Shown one piece after another: positions 7,556-13,989 of a stretch of DNA of 27,681 bases. The notes beneath the pieces were generated by a model, which saw only the letters and a list, made by a program, of their open reading frames with translations, did not search any database and had not been told where the DNA came from. Every line of letters starts with the position of its first letter. Within the stretch, counting starts at the first letter, position 1. The stretch comes from JBOHCT01 sp050699055 (GTDB taxonomy: Bacteria; Actinomycetota; Actinomycetes; Streptosporangiales; JBOHCT01), in assembly GCA_050699055.1 (NCBI GenBank), contig JBOHCT010000030.1:1-27681 (forward strand). The letters run 5' to 3'. Both the position numbers and the translations under genes were made by a program.

Positions 7556-7623
7556 TCCCAGGGGGATCTGTTCCAGATTCGGCACGTGCCCGACGCGCGT
7601 GTGTCGCGGTTGTGGAGGTCCGG

Positions 7624-8241
7624 GTGTCGCGCCGCCTTGTCAATGTCACGCTCGACAACCTCGACGACATGCCCCGGCGTTGCCGTGGCTGTGTCTTCTG
7701 GGAGGTCGATCCCGTGACGCGGGACCGCGTCGAGGCGGCAGACGAGTCGGCGCTCGAGAAGGAGTCGTGGATCTCCTACACACTGCTCGAGTGGGGTAGC
7801 TGCGGCAAGCTCATCTACGTCGACGGCGTGCCCGCCGGCTACATCCTGTACGCGCCGCCCCTGTACGTCCCCCGCTCGGTCGCCTTCCCGACGAGCCCAG
7901 TGAGCACCGACGCCGTCCTGCTTATAACGGGACACGTGATGCAGGAGTTCGCCGACGGAGGGCTCGGCCGCATGCTCGTCCAGGGCGTGGCCAAGGACCT
8001 CACCCGCCGGGGCATCAAGGCGATCGAGGCGTTCGGCGACGTCCGCTGGGGCGGACCCGCCTGCGTCCTGCCCGCCGACTACCTCTTGGCCGTGGGTTTC
8101 AAGACGATTCGCCCGCATCCGCGCTTCCCGCGGCTGCGCCTCGAGCTGAAGACGGCCATCTCGTGGCGTGAGGACGTCGAGGTGGCGCTGGAGCGCCTGC
8201 TGGGATCGCTGACACCCGAGGGCGCCCTGCGACCCGTGTGA
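7624..8241 (+). CDS. GNAT-like acetyltransferase family protein of the parB-trxA interval
   Basis: A 205-residue protein resembling the conserved GNAT-type protein found next to parB in Streptomyces. The N-terminal block has a CxxC pair (C20, C23, in RRCRGCVFWE), which could bind metal. The acetyl-CoA loop appears as EFADGGLGRMLVQGV (about 108-122), a Q/RxxGxG/A-like motif, followed by a helix and the strand IKAIEAFG. The substrate is unknown. The frame is open to 7516, but GTG 7624 has GGAGG five bases upstream and starts at the conserved SRRLVNVTLDNL, so it is chosen. It is divergent from the aminotransferase and convergent with trxA. Confidence 0.8.
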   Translation: MSRRLVNVTLDNLDDMPRRCRGCVFWEVDPVTRDRVEAADESALEKESWISYTLLEWGSCGKLIYVDGVPAGYILYAPPLYVPRSVAFPTSPVSTDAVLLITGHVMQEFADGGLGRMLVQGVAKDLTRRGIKAIEAFGDVRWGGPACVLPADYLLAVGFKTIRPHPRFPRLRLELKTAISWREDVEVALERLLGSLTPEGALRPV

Positions 8242-8418
8242 GCCGGAGTCATGAGCTGGGCGGCCCCCTCAAGTCCTCCCGTCGGCTACCCCAAGATCCG
8301 CGTCCGTGGTACACAGGGCCAGTTTTTCTCCGTTTCCCGACCACTTACGCGGCTCTTGGGCTGTCGAGGGGCAGCGGGCAGGCGCCCGAGCGGAACGTCC
8401 GAGGACCGAGGAACACGC

Positions 8419-8433
8419 GCCGCCGGAGGCGGC
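8419..8433. terminator. GC hairpin between convergent genes
   Basis: GCCGCC-GGA-GGCGGC is a perfect 6-bp stem with a 3-base loop in the convergent gap. There is no U-run, as is common for actinobacterial terminators. Weak evidence. Confidence 0.3.
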
Positions 8434-8531
8434 TGATCGCCCGCAGGGTCACCGGGGGCGGCGGGGCGCAGCCATGGGGGGCGAAACACCGCGGAGTCTC
8501 GGGAGCACGTGAACCGAAGCCAGGAGGCCCG

Positions 8532-8547
8532 GCGGGCCGACGCCCGC
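8532..8547 (-). terminator. GC hairpin downstream of trxA
   Basis: GCGGGC-CGAC-GCCCGC forms a perfect 6-bp stem about 18 bases past the trxA stop on the minus strand. A plausible I-shaped terminator without a U-run. Confidence 0.4.
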
Positions 8548-8564
8548 GAGGTTCACAAACAAGC

Positions 8565-8885
8565 TCAGAGCACGCCTTCGAGGTCCTTGAGCAGCATCGC
8601 CTTCGGCTTGGCGCCCATGATCTGCTTCACAACCTGGCCGCCCTTGAACACGTTCATGGTCGGTATCTGCATGATGCCGTAGGCCTCGGTGGTCTTCGGG
8701 TTCTCGTCAATGTTGAGCTTGACCAGCGTGAGCTTGTCCTGGTGCTCAGCGGCGATCTCCTCGAGAATCGGGCTCACCTGGCGGCAGGGCCCGCACCACT
8801 CGGCCCAGAAGTCCACGAGCACCGGCTTGTCGCTCCTCAGGACCTCGTTCTCGAACGTGTCGTCGGTAACCGTCTTCGAAGCCAA
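8565..8885 (-). CDS. trxA: Thioredoxin
   Basis: A small cytoplasmic dithiol reductant. With the preferred start it has 106 residues. The redox motif WCGPC is at 30-34 inside VDFWAEWCGPCRQ, and the cis-proline (P75) is in IPTMNVF. Reduced thioredoxin serves ribonucleotide reductase, peroxiredoxins and other enzymes, and is recharged by TrxB encoded just upstream. The frame is open to a GTG at 8903, which would overlap the trxB stop by 8 bp but has no ribosome binding site. TTG at 8885 has AAGGAG (8897-8892) at six bases and gives the usual short N-terminus (MASKTVTD), so it is preferred. A weak hairpin lies downstream. Confidence 0.94.
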   Translation of the reverse strand: MASKTVTDDTFENEVLRSDKPVLVDFWAEWCGPCRQVSPILEEIAAEHQDKLTLVKLNIDENPKTTEAYGIMQIPTMNVFKGGQVVKQIMGAKPKAMLLKDLEGVL

Positions 8886-8895
8886 CAGAATCTCC

Positions 8896-9885
8896 TTAGC
8901 CACTGATCGGTTGGGGCGCGGCGCCTGTGCTGGCGATCTGACTGTCGTCCGCGGCGTCGGTCGTCTCGGCGAGGTAATGCTCGGCGTCGAGTGCGGCCGC
9001 GCACCCCGTACCCGCCGCGGTCACCGCCTGACGGTAGATGTGGTCGACGACGTCGCCGGAGGCGAACACACCGGGCAGTTTCGTCTTCGTGGTCGGCTGC
9101 GCGACCTTGAGGTAGCCGGCCTCGTCGATCTCGAGCTGCCCGGCGAAGAGCTCGGTCCGAGGGTCGTGGCCGATCGCGATGAACAGGCCGGTGACCTCGA
9201 GCACGGACTCCTCGTCCGTGCGGTCATTACGTACGCGTACGCCCGTGATCTTGCCGTCGCCCAGCACCTCGACGACCTCGCTGTCCCACAGGAACCGGAT
9301 CTTGTCGTTACTGAAGGCGCGGTCCTGCATGATCTTGCTGGCGCGGAGGGCGTCTCTGCGGTGAATGACGGTCACGGAGCGAGCGAAGCGGGTCAGGAAC
9401 GTGGCCTCCTCCATGGCCGAGTCGCCACCGCCCACGACCGCGATGTCCTGGTCGCGGAAGAAGAAACCGTCACAGGTGGCGCACCACGAGACACCGTGAC
9501 CTGACAGCTTGCCCTCGCCCGGCACGCCCAGATGGCGGTACTTGGAGCCGGTCGCGATGATGACGGATCGCGCGCGGTAGACGTCCTCGCCCGCCTTGAC
9601 GATCTTGACGTCGCCGGTGAGGTCGACCTCGGTCACGTCGTCGCTCACCAGGTGCGCCCCGAACCGCTCGGCCTGCTTGCGCATGGCCTCCATCAGCTCG
9701 GGCCCCTGGATGCCGTCGGGGAAGCCGGGGTAGTTCTCCACGTCGGTCGTGGTCATGAGCGCGCCGCCGGCGGTGACCGAGCCCTCGACCATGACGGGCC
9801 GGAGGTCGGCGCGGGCGGCATAGATGGCGGCGGTGTATCCCGCCGGCCCGGAGCCGATGATGATCACGTTGTGCACGTCACCCAC
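8896..9885 (-). CDS. trxB: Thioredoxin-disulfide reductase
   Basis: A 329-residue FAD/NADPH flavoenzyme that reduces thioredoxin. The FAD-binding GSGPAG is at 11-16. The active-site disulfide is C135-A-T-C138 (WCATCDG). The NADPH domain has VVGGGDSAMEE (150-160) and the phosphate-binding VIHRRDALRASK. The second FAD block FASGDVVDHIYRQAVTAAGTG lies near the C-terminus (named by its key GD). The frame is open to a GTG at 9912, but GTG 9885 has GAGGAGG seven bases upstream and gives a standard N-terminus, so it is chosen. It is co-transcribed with trxA, whose ribosome binding site overlaps the trxB stop codon. It is divergent from the GH31 gene. Confidence 0.96.
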   Translation of the reverse strand: MGDVHNVIIIGSGPAGYTAAIYAARADLRPVMVEGSVTAGGALMTTTDVENYPGFPDGIQGPELMEAMRKQAERFGAHLVSDDVTEVDLTGDVKIVKAGEDVYRARSVIIATGSKYRHLGVPGEGKLSGHGVSWCATCDGFFFRDQDIAVVGGGDSAMEEATFLTRFARSVTVIHRRDALRASKIMQDRAFSNDKIRFLWDSEVVEVLGDGKITGVRVRNDRTDEESVLEVTGLFIAIGHDPRTELFAGQLEIDEAGYLKVAQPTTKTKLPGVFASGDVVDHIYRQAVTAAGTGCAAALDAEHYLAETTDAADDSQIASTGAAPQPISG

Positions 9886-9977
9886 GCCTCGTCCTCCTCT
9901 TCCCGCGTACACGCTCCAGATACGGGAACCGATCCTAAGGCGTCAGGATTCCCGTACGCCCCAGGACGACCCGTGCG

Positions 9978-9983
9978 TAGCCT
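9978..9983 (+). promoter_or_regulatory. Candidate -10 box for a leaderless GH31 transcript
   Basis: TAGCCT fits TANNNT and ends six bases before the GTG at 9990, where no Shine-Dalgarno is seen. This is the spacing expected if transcription starts at or next to the start codon. No convincing -35 is present. Confidence 0.3.
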
Positions 9984-9989
9984 TGGGCC

Positions 9990-12272
9990 GTGCCGCTCGA
10001 AGGTCCTGGCCGGCGTACGGTCCTCCGCGCTCTGGCGGCTCTGCCTGCCGCCGGGTTCGGGGCCACGCTCATCCAGGGGGATGCCGTGCGGGAACGACCA
10101 GTGCGTCTCGACCCCGGGCGGGTCCAGGTGGCCCCCGCCGCCTTCGGCCGGTACCGCCTTGGGGGGTTCGAGATCGCGCTGTCCCAGACGCCCGCGGGTC
10201 CGCGGCTGGCGATCCTCCGCGGCGACCGCGTGGCCTGGGGGAGCGTGCCCGGCCGGGCCTTCGTCACGGCGGCCCTGGCCGAGGTCGAGTGGACCAGCCA
10301 TCGGGGGATGTTCCGGCCGGCCGAGCGGGTCGGCACCCGGCTGGCCACCCAGGAGCTGCGCGCGCTGCGCCGTACCGTAGGCGCGGTCGTCGCGGAGGGC
10401 GTCCTCCATGGCCCCGCCGGCGAGCGCGCCGCTTTTCGATGGACGGCACGCCCCGCGGCCCCGGCCCGGCTGCGCGTGCAGGTCTCCGTGGGGCAACTCG
10501 AGGGGGTCGGTCGGCAGCGAGCGGGCCTGGTCGCCCTGCACTCCTACCGGCCGGACGGCGAGCGGTTCCACGGGTTCGGGGAGCAGTTCGCGCCCTTCGA
10601 CCTGGCCGGGCGCAGGATCCCCATGGTCGTCCGTGAGCAGGGGGTCGGCCGGGGGCGGCAGCCGCTCACCTTTCTCGCGAACGTCGCCCGCCACGGTGCC
10701 GGCGGCGCCTGGGACACGACGTACGCGCCGATGCCCTGGTACCTGACGAGCGCCATGCGGGGCCTCTTCCTCGAGGGCACCGTGTACTCCGTCTTCGACC
10801 TCACCGTGCCCGGTTGGTGCACGGTCATGGCATGGAGCGACTCGCTGCGGGCGCAGGTCGTCGCGGGGGCGGACCCGCCCGCGCTGCTGCGCGCCCATAC
10901 CGACGCCGTGGGAAAGATGCCTGGGCTTCCCGCGTGGACCGGGCACGGCGCCGTGCTCGGCCTGCAGGGCGGGACCGCGCGCGTACTCCGTATCGTCGAC
11001 GAGATGGTCGCCGCGGGTGCGCGGATCGCCGCGGTGTGGCTGCAGGACTGGACGGGTGTACGGCACACGTCGTTCGGCGACCGCGTCTGGTGGACCTGGC
11101 AGCTGGACAGGGAGCGCTACCCCGACTGGGAGTGTCTCGTCGCGGGCCTGCGAGACCGTGGGATCCGGGTCCTTACCTACGTCAACCCTTTTCTCGTCGA
11201 CCCCTCAGGCAAGCCGGCCGGGGTGCGGCGCGACCTCTTCGCGGAGGCGCGGGCGCACGGCTACCTCGTGCGGCGCGGGGACGGCCGGCCGTACCTGCTC
11301 GACCAGGGGGACTTCGCAGCGGCACCCGTCGACCTCACTAACCCTCGGGCGCGCGCGTGGTACGCCGACGCGATCGCCACCGAGGTCGCGGGGGCCGGCG
11401 CCGCGGGTTGGATGGCGGACTTCGGGGAGAACCTGCCCTTTGATGCTCTTCTCCACGATGGGGATCCCGTCGAGTGGCACAACCGGTGGCCGGTCGCGTG
11501 GGCCGAGGTCAATGAGGCCGCCTTTGCGCGGGCCGATCTGGCCGAACCGGTGGTCTGGTACCGGTCCGCGTACGGCGACAGCCCCGGTGTCGCGCGGCTG
11601 TTCTGGGCAGGAGACCAGCTGGTGACGTGGGACGCGCACGACGGGCTCCGCTCGGCGCTGGCCGGCATGCTGGCTGGCGGCGTGTCCGGCATGGCCCTTA
11701 CCCACAGCGACGTGGGCGGCTACACCAGCGTCAGCACGCCGCTGCGCGAGTACCGGCGTTCGCCCGAGCTGCTGCGCCGCTGGACGGAGCTGTCGGTCTT
11801 CGGCGTCTTCCTGCGTACCCACGAGGGTAACCGGCCCGACCGGCAGGCCCAGGTCTACGACGATGCCGAGGCGCGGGGGGCGTTCGCCCGCGCGACCCGC
11901 CTGTACGCTGCGCTCGGCGAGTACCGTGCCCAGGTGGTCGCGGACGCGGCTTACTCGGCGATGCCCGCTCTCCGGCACACCTGGGTGCACCATCCGGGCA
12001 GTCCGGCCGCGCAGGCCGACGACCAGTTCTTCTTCGGGCCGTCCCTGCTCGTCATTCCCGTCCTCGATCCAGGCCGTGATCACGTGACCGCGTCCCTGCC
12101 CGCCGGGCGCTGGATCGAGCTGTTCACCGGACGTGCGTACGGCGAGCCCACGCGAGCGACACGCGCGCGGCTCCCGGCGCCGCTGGGGCGCCCGGCCGTG
12201 CTCATCCCGCGGGGCGACGCCTGGGGGGAGCGCATCCGGGCGCGCCTCGTCGACGACGGATTGGCCTCATAG
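9990..12272 (+). CDS. GH31 sulfoquinovosidase-like alpha-glycosidase, probably Tat-exported
   Basis: A 760-residue glycoside hydrolase of family 31 resembling E. coli YihQ, which releases sulfoquinovose (6-sulfoglucose) from plant and cyanobacterial sulfolipid glycosides. The sulfonate-recognition set of YihQ (Q288, R301, W304, Y508) is present at the same spacings: Q352 in LQDWTGVR, R365 and W368 in SFGDRVWW, Y578 in HSDVGGYT. The nucleophile is D477 (WMADFGE) and the acid/base D542 (WAGDQ). Upstream residues 1-180 form the usual N-terminal beta domain; a C-terminal beta domain follows about 690. Residues 8-30 read as a twin-arginine-like signal (RRTVLRALAALPAAGFGATL), suggesting export, unlike cytoplasmic YihQ. 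The gene stands alone between trxB and the anti-sigma gene. Start GTG 9990 is the first possible codon after a stop. An alternative call is another GH31 specificity, which is unlikely given the motif. Confidence 0.87.
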   Translation: MPLEGPGRRTVLRALAALPAAGFGATLIQGDAVRERPVRLDPGRVQVAPAAFGRYRLGGFEIALSQTPAGPRLAILRGDRVAWGSVPGRAFVTAALAEVEWTSHRGMFRPAERVGTRLATQELRALRRTVGAVVAEGVLHGPAGERAAFRWTARPAAPARLRVQVSVGQLEGVGRQRAGLVALHSYRPDGERFHGFGEQFAPFDLAGRRIPMVVREQGVGRGRQPLTFLANVARHGAGGAWDTTYAPMPWYLTSAMRGLFLEGTVYSVFDLTVPGWCTVMAWSDSLRAQVVAGADPPALLRAHTDAVGKMPGLPAWTGHGAVLGLQGGTARVLRIVDEMVAAGARIAAVWLQDWTGVRHTSFGDRVWWTWQLDRERYPDWECLVAGLRDRGIRVLTYVNPFLVDPSGKPAGVRRDLFAEARAHGYLVRRGDGRPYLLDQGDFAAAPVDLTNPRARAWYADAIATEVAGAGAAGWMADFGENLPFDALLHDGDPVEWHNRWPVAWAEVNEAAFARADLAEPVVWYRSAYGDSPGVARLFWAGDQLVTWDAHDGLRSALAGMLAGGVSGMALTHSDVGGYTSVSTPLREYRRSPELLRRWTELSVFGVFLRTHEGNRPDRQAQVYDDAEARGAFARATRLYAALGEYRAQVVADAAYSAMPALRHTWVHHPGSPAAQADDQFFFGPSLLVIPVLDPGRDHVTASLPAGRWIELFTGRAYGEPTRATRARLPAPLGRPAVLIPRGDAWGERIRARLVDDGLAS

Positions 12273-12293
12273 GGGTCGCCGTCGGCCAAACCA

Positions 12294-13232
12294 TCAGGGG
12301 ACCGAGCCCGAGGCGGGCCGTGGGATCTCCCGGGTCGCGCGGACGGCTGAACAGGTTGGGTTGACCACAAGAACCTTCGCCTTGCTGGCGTTGGTCTCAG
12401 GCAGGACGATCACGGCGGCCGGGTTGCCGCCGTAATGCGCGAGGTCGATCGCCAGCGGCTTCTCGGAACCCTGGATGACTGTCTTGACGATCCGGTCGAC
12501 GCAGGCCTGGAGGGTCTTCGGCGTGGCGAGCGTCTTCAGCGGAGACGGCGTCGGGCGGGCGGACTGGACAGTAACCGAGTTCTTTTCCCGCCCCGCCGTG
12601 CCGTCTTTCTCCCCCTGCGCCGCGGGTGGCGGGGTGGATGGACGGGACTGGGTCGAGACCTCTCCCGAGCCCTGTGCCTGCTGTCCTTCCGCGCGCTCCT
12701 TTGTTGCCTTGTGCTCGCGCAAGAGCGCGCTGGCCTGCCTGGACAGCCGATGCGAGGAGTAGTCTCGCCCGCTCGCGGTGACCGCGTCGGAGGGCAGGAC
12801 GAGTGGTGCGAGCGGCTGTTCGCTCGCACGGGTGGATGTGGCGCCGCCGCCCTGACCAATCGAGACGCTCGGGCTGCCGCCGCCGGAGAAACGCGACAGC
12901 TGCGTGACGGCGACGCCCCCGACAACGAGGACGACGGCGCAGGCCGCGGCCAGGGCGAGGAGCGGAGCTCGGCGACGGGTCCGGCGCAGCGGCGTGACCG
13001 TACGCCGCGCCACCTCGCTCTCGACCGTGGCGCTCAGCCGGTCGGCGACGTCGTCAGGCAGGGCCGGCGACGGGGTGTCCCCCAGCAGCCTGCTGACGGC
13101 CGCGACCTGGTCGGCCCGATCGCGACACAGGGCACAGTCGCGGAGGTGGCCGCGGGCGTTCGCGGCGCGCTCGTCGCCGAGCAGTCCCTCGTCGAGCTCG
13201 GCGAGCTCGTCGAGCTCGAGGTGGTAGGTCAC
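12294..13232 (-). CDS. Zinc-finger anti-sigma factor of SigM (RsmA-like), single-pass membrane protein
   Basis: A 312-residue protein with an N-terminal cytoplasmic anti-sigma domain, one membrane helix (about 89-112, APLLALAAACAVVLVVGGVA) and a Ser/Pro/Gln-rich external stalk leading to a conserved end domain (about 240-300). The anti-sigma zinc motif H29-x3-C33-x2-C36 is in GHLRDCALC. It should hold SigM at the membrane until an envelope signal releases it; position directly downstream of sigM supports this. The outer domain has two cysteines, C244 and C294, that could form a disulfide. The frame is open to 13472 into sigM, but the protein pattern begins at GTG 13232 (VTYHLELDEL), leaving a 130-bp gap after sigM. 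Its stop is 21 bp from the convergent GH31 stop. Confidence 0.82.
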   Translation of the reverse strand: MTYHLELDELAELDEGLLGDERAANARGHLRDCALCRDRADQVAAVSRLLGDTPSPALPDDVADRLSATVESEVARRTVTPLRRTRRRAPLLALAAACAVVLVVGGVAVTQLSRFSGGGSPSVSIGQGGGATSTRASEQPLAPLVLPSDAVTASGRDYSSHRLSRQASALLREHKATKERAEGQQAQGSGEVSTQSRPSTPPPAAQGEKDGTAGREKNSVTVQSARPTPSPLKTLATPKTLQACVDRIVKTVIQGSEKPLAIDLAHYGGNPAAVIVLPETNASKAKVLVVNPTCSAVRATREIPRPASGSVP

Positions 13233-13362
13233 GAGGCGGCCCCCGAAGCGAGCATCGCAGCGAGCGTCGGCAAACCCGCGGGGTCCCGACGGAAACGCGA
13301 GGCTTGCGGAGCGTTTCCGTGGGGTGCAGCAGCGGAACGGAGGAGGACGCCGGGGGACGTTG

Positions 13363-13974
13363 TCACGAGCCCCTCTCACCTCCAGCGCGTTTGGTGTGTT
13401 CCGAGGATGGGACGTGATCGGGGAGCCGTCGGTTCCCGCGTAGATGGACGAGCAGCGGAGCGATCCGCGCACGGCCGCGCGCGCAGCGGCTCTTCACCGT
13501 GCCTACGGGGACGGCGAGGATGTCGGCCGCCTCCCCGACAGGGAAGCCGGCCATGTCGACGAGTACCAGGGCGGCACGGTAGTCGGGTGACAGTCGGGAA
13601 AGCGCATCCGTGACGTCGAGCGCCACCTCGCTCGGGGCTATCGGATCGCTTCCCACAGCATCGTCCGGCAGCGGCACGGTGCGCCGGGCGGCGTGCCTGC
13701 GGGCGCGGTCGAGGCAGGCGTTGACGACGATCCGGTGCAACCACGTCGTTACCGCCGCGTCGCCGCGAAAGGCGTCGGCCTTGCGGAAAGCGGACATCAG
13801 CGCGTCCTGTAGCGCGTCGGCCGCCTCATCGGCATCGCTGAGGGTGCGGACCGCCACCGCCCAGAGCCGTTCGCGGTGTCGGTGGACCAAGAGCCCGAAG
13901 GCCTCCTTGTCGCCCGCCACATGACGCGCCAGCAGATCCGCGTCGGAGGGAACTCCCGGCGGGCGTACGGTCAC
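13363..13974 (-). CDS. sigM: RNA polymerase ECF sigma factor SigM
   Basis: A 203-residue ECF-type sigma factor. Region 2 spans about 15-95: the FGLLVHRHRERLWAVA helix, DEAADALQDALMSAFRKAD (core binding) and the -10-recognising FRGDAAVTTWLHRIVVNACLD. Region 4 spans about 120-180: LSRLSPDYRAALVLVDMAGFPV, then the helix-turn-helix VGEAADILAVPVGTVKSRCARGR that reads the -35. GTG start with AGGAG nine bases upstream; the pseudokinase stop is 15 bp before it. Placement between the murJ/pseudokinase genes and an HC2-type anti-sigma matches mycobacterial and streptomycete sigM, which respond to envelope or oxidative stress and differentiation signals. Confidence 0.93.
   Translation of the reverse strand: MTVRPPGVPSDADLLARHVAGDKEAFGLLVHRHRERLWAVAVRTLSDADEAADALQDALMSAFRKADAFRGDAAVTTWLHRIVVNACLDRARRHAARRTVPLPDDAVGSDPIAPSEVALDVTDALSRLSPDYRAALVLVDMAGFPVGEAADILAVPVGTVKSRCARGRARIAPLLVHLRGNRRLPDHVPSSEHTKRAGGERGS
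13411..13436 (-). promoter_or_regulatory. ECF-type promoter motif inside the sigM 3' end
   Basis: On the minus strand GGAACC (13436-13431), a 16-base spacer and CGTC (13414-13411) fit the common ECF consensus. It faces the anti-sigma gene, about 180 bases upstream of its GTG. A match this short is expected by chance roughly once in a window of this size. Confidence 0.3.
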
Positions 13975-13989
13975 GTGGCCGCGCTCCTG

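Larger units (their letters stand above)
8242..8564. other. 323-bp convergent intergenic region between the GNAT gene and trxA
   Basis: No credible gene: open frames crossing it are shadows. It holds two compact GC-rich hairpins (8419-8433 and 8532-8547) and a T5 run at 8323-8327. In mycobacteria the amidase-like cwlM sits next to trxA; no trace of a cwlM-like coding sequence is visible. Confidence 0.55.

Noticed and set aside
8506..8518. CACGTG-containing palindrome as parS
   Set aside because: The flanking bases do not match TGTTT/AAACA.
8238..8906. 222-aa plus-strand open frame spanning the GNAT/trxA gap
   Set aside because: The second half is antisense to trxA and the first half shows no domain or ribosome binding site; treated as noncoding.
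13233..13472. N-terminal extension of the anti-sigma frame into sigM
   Set aside because: The 80 extra residues are Arg/Pro-rich, overlap sigM and have no family match; GTG 13232 starts the conserved region.
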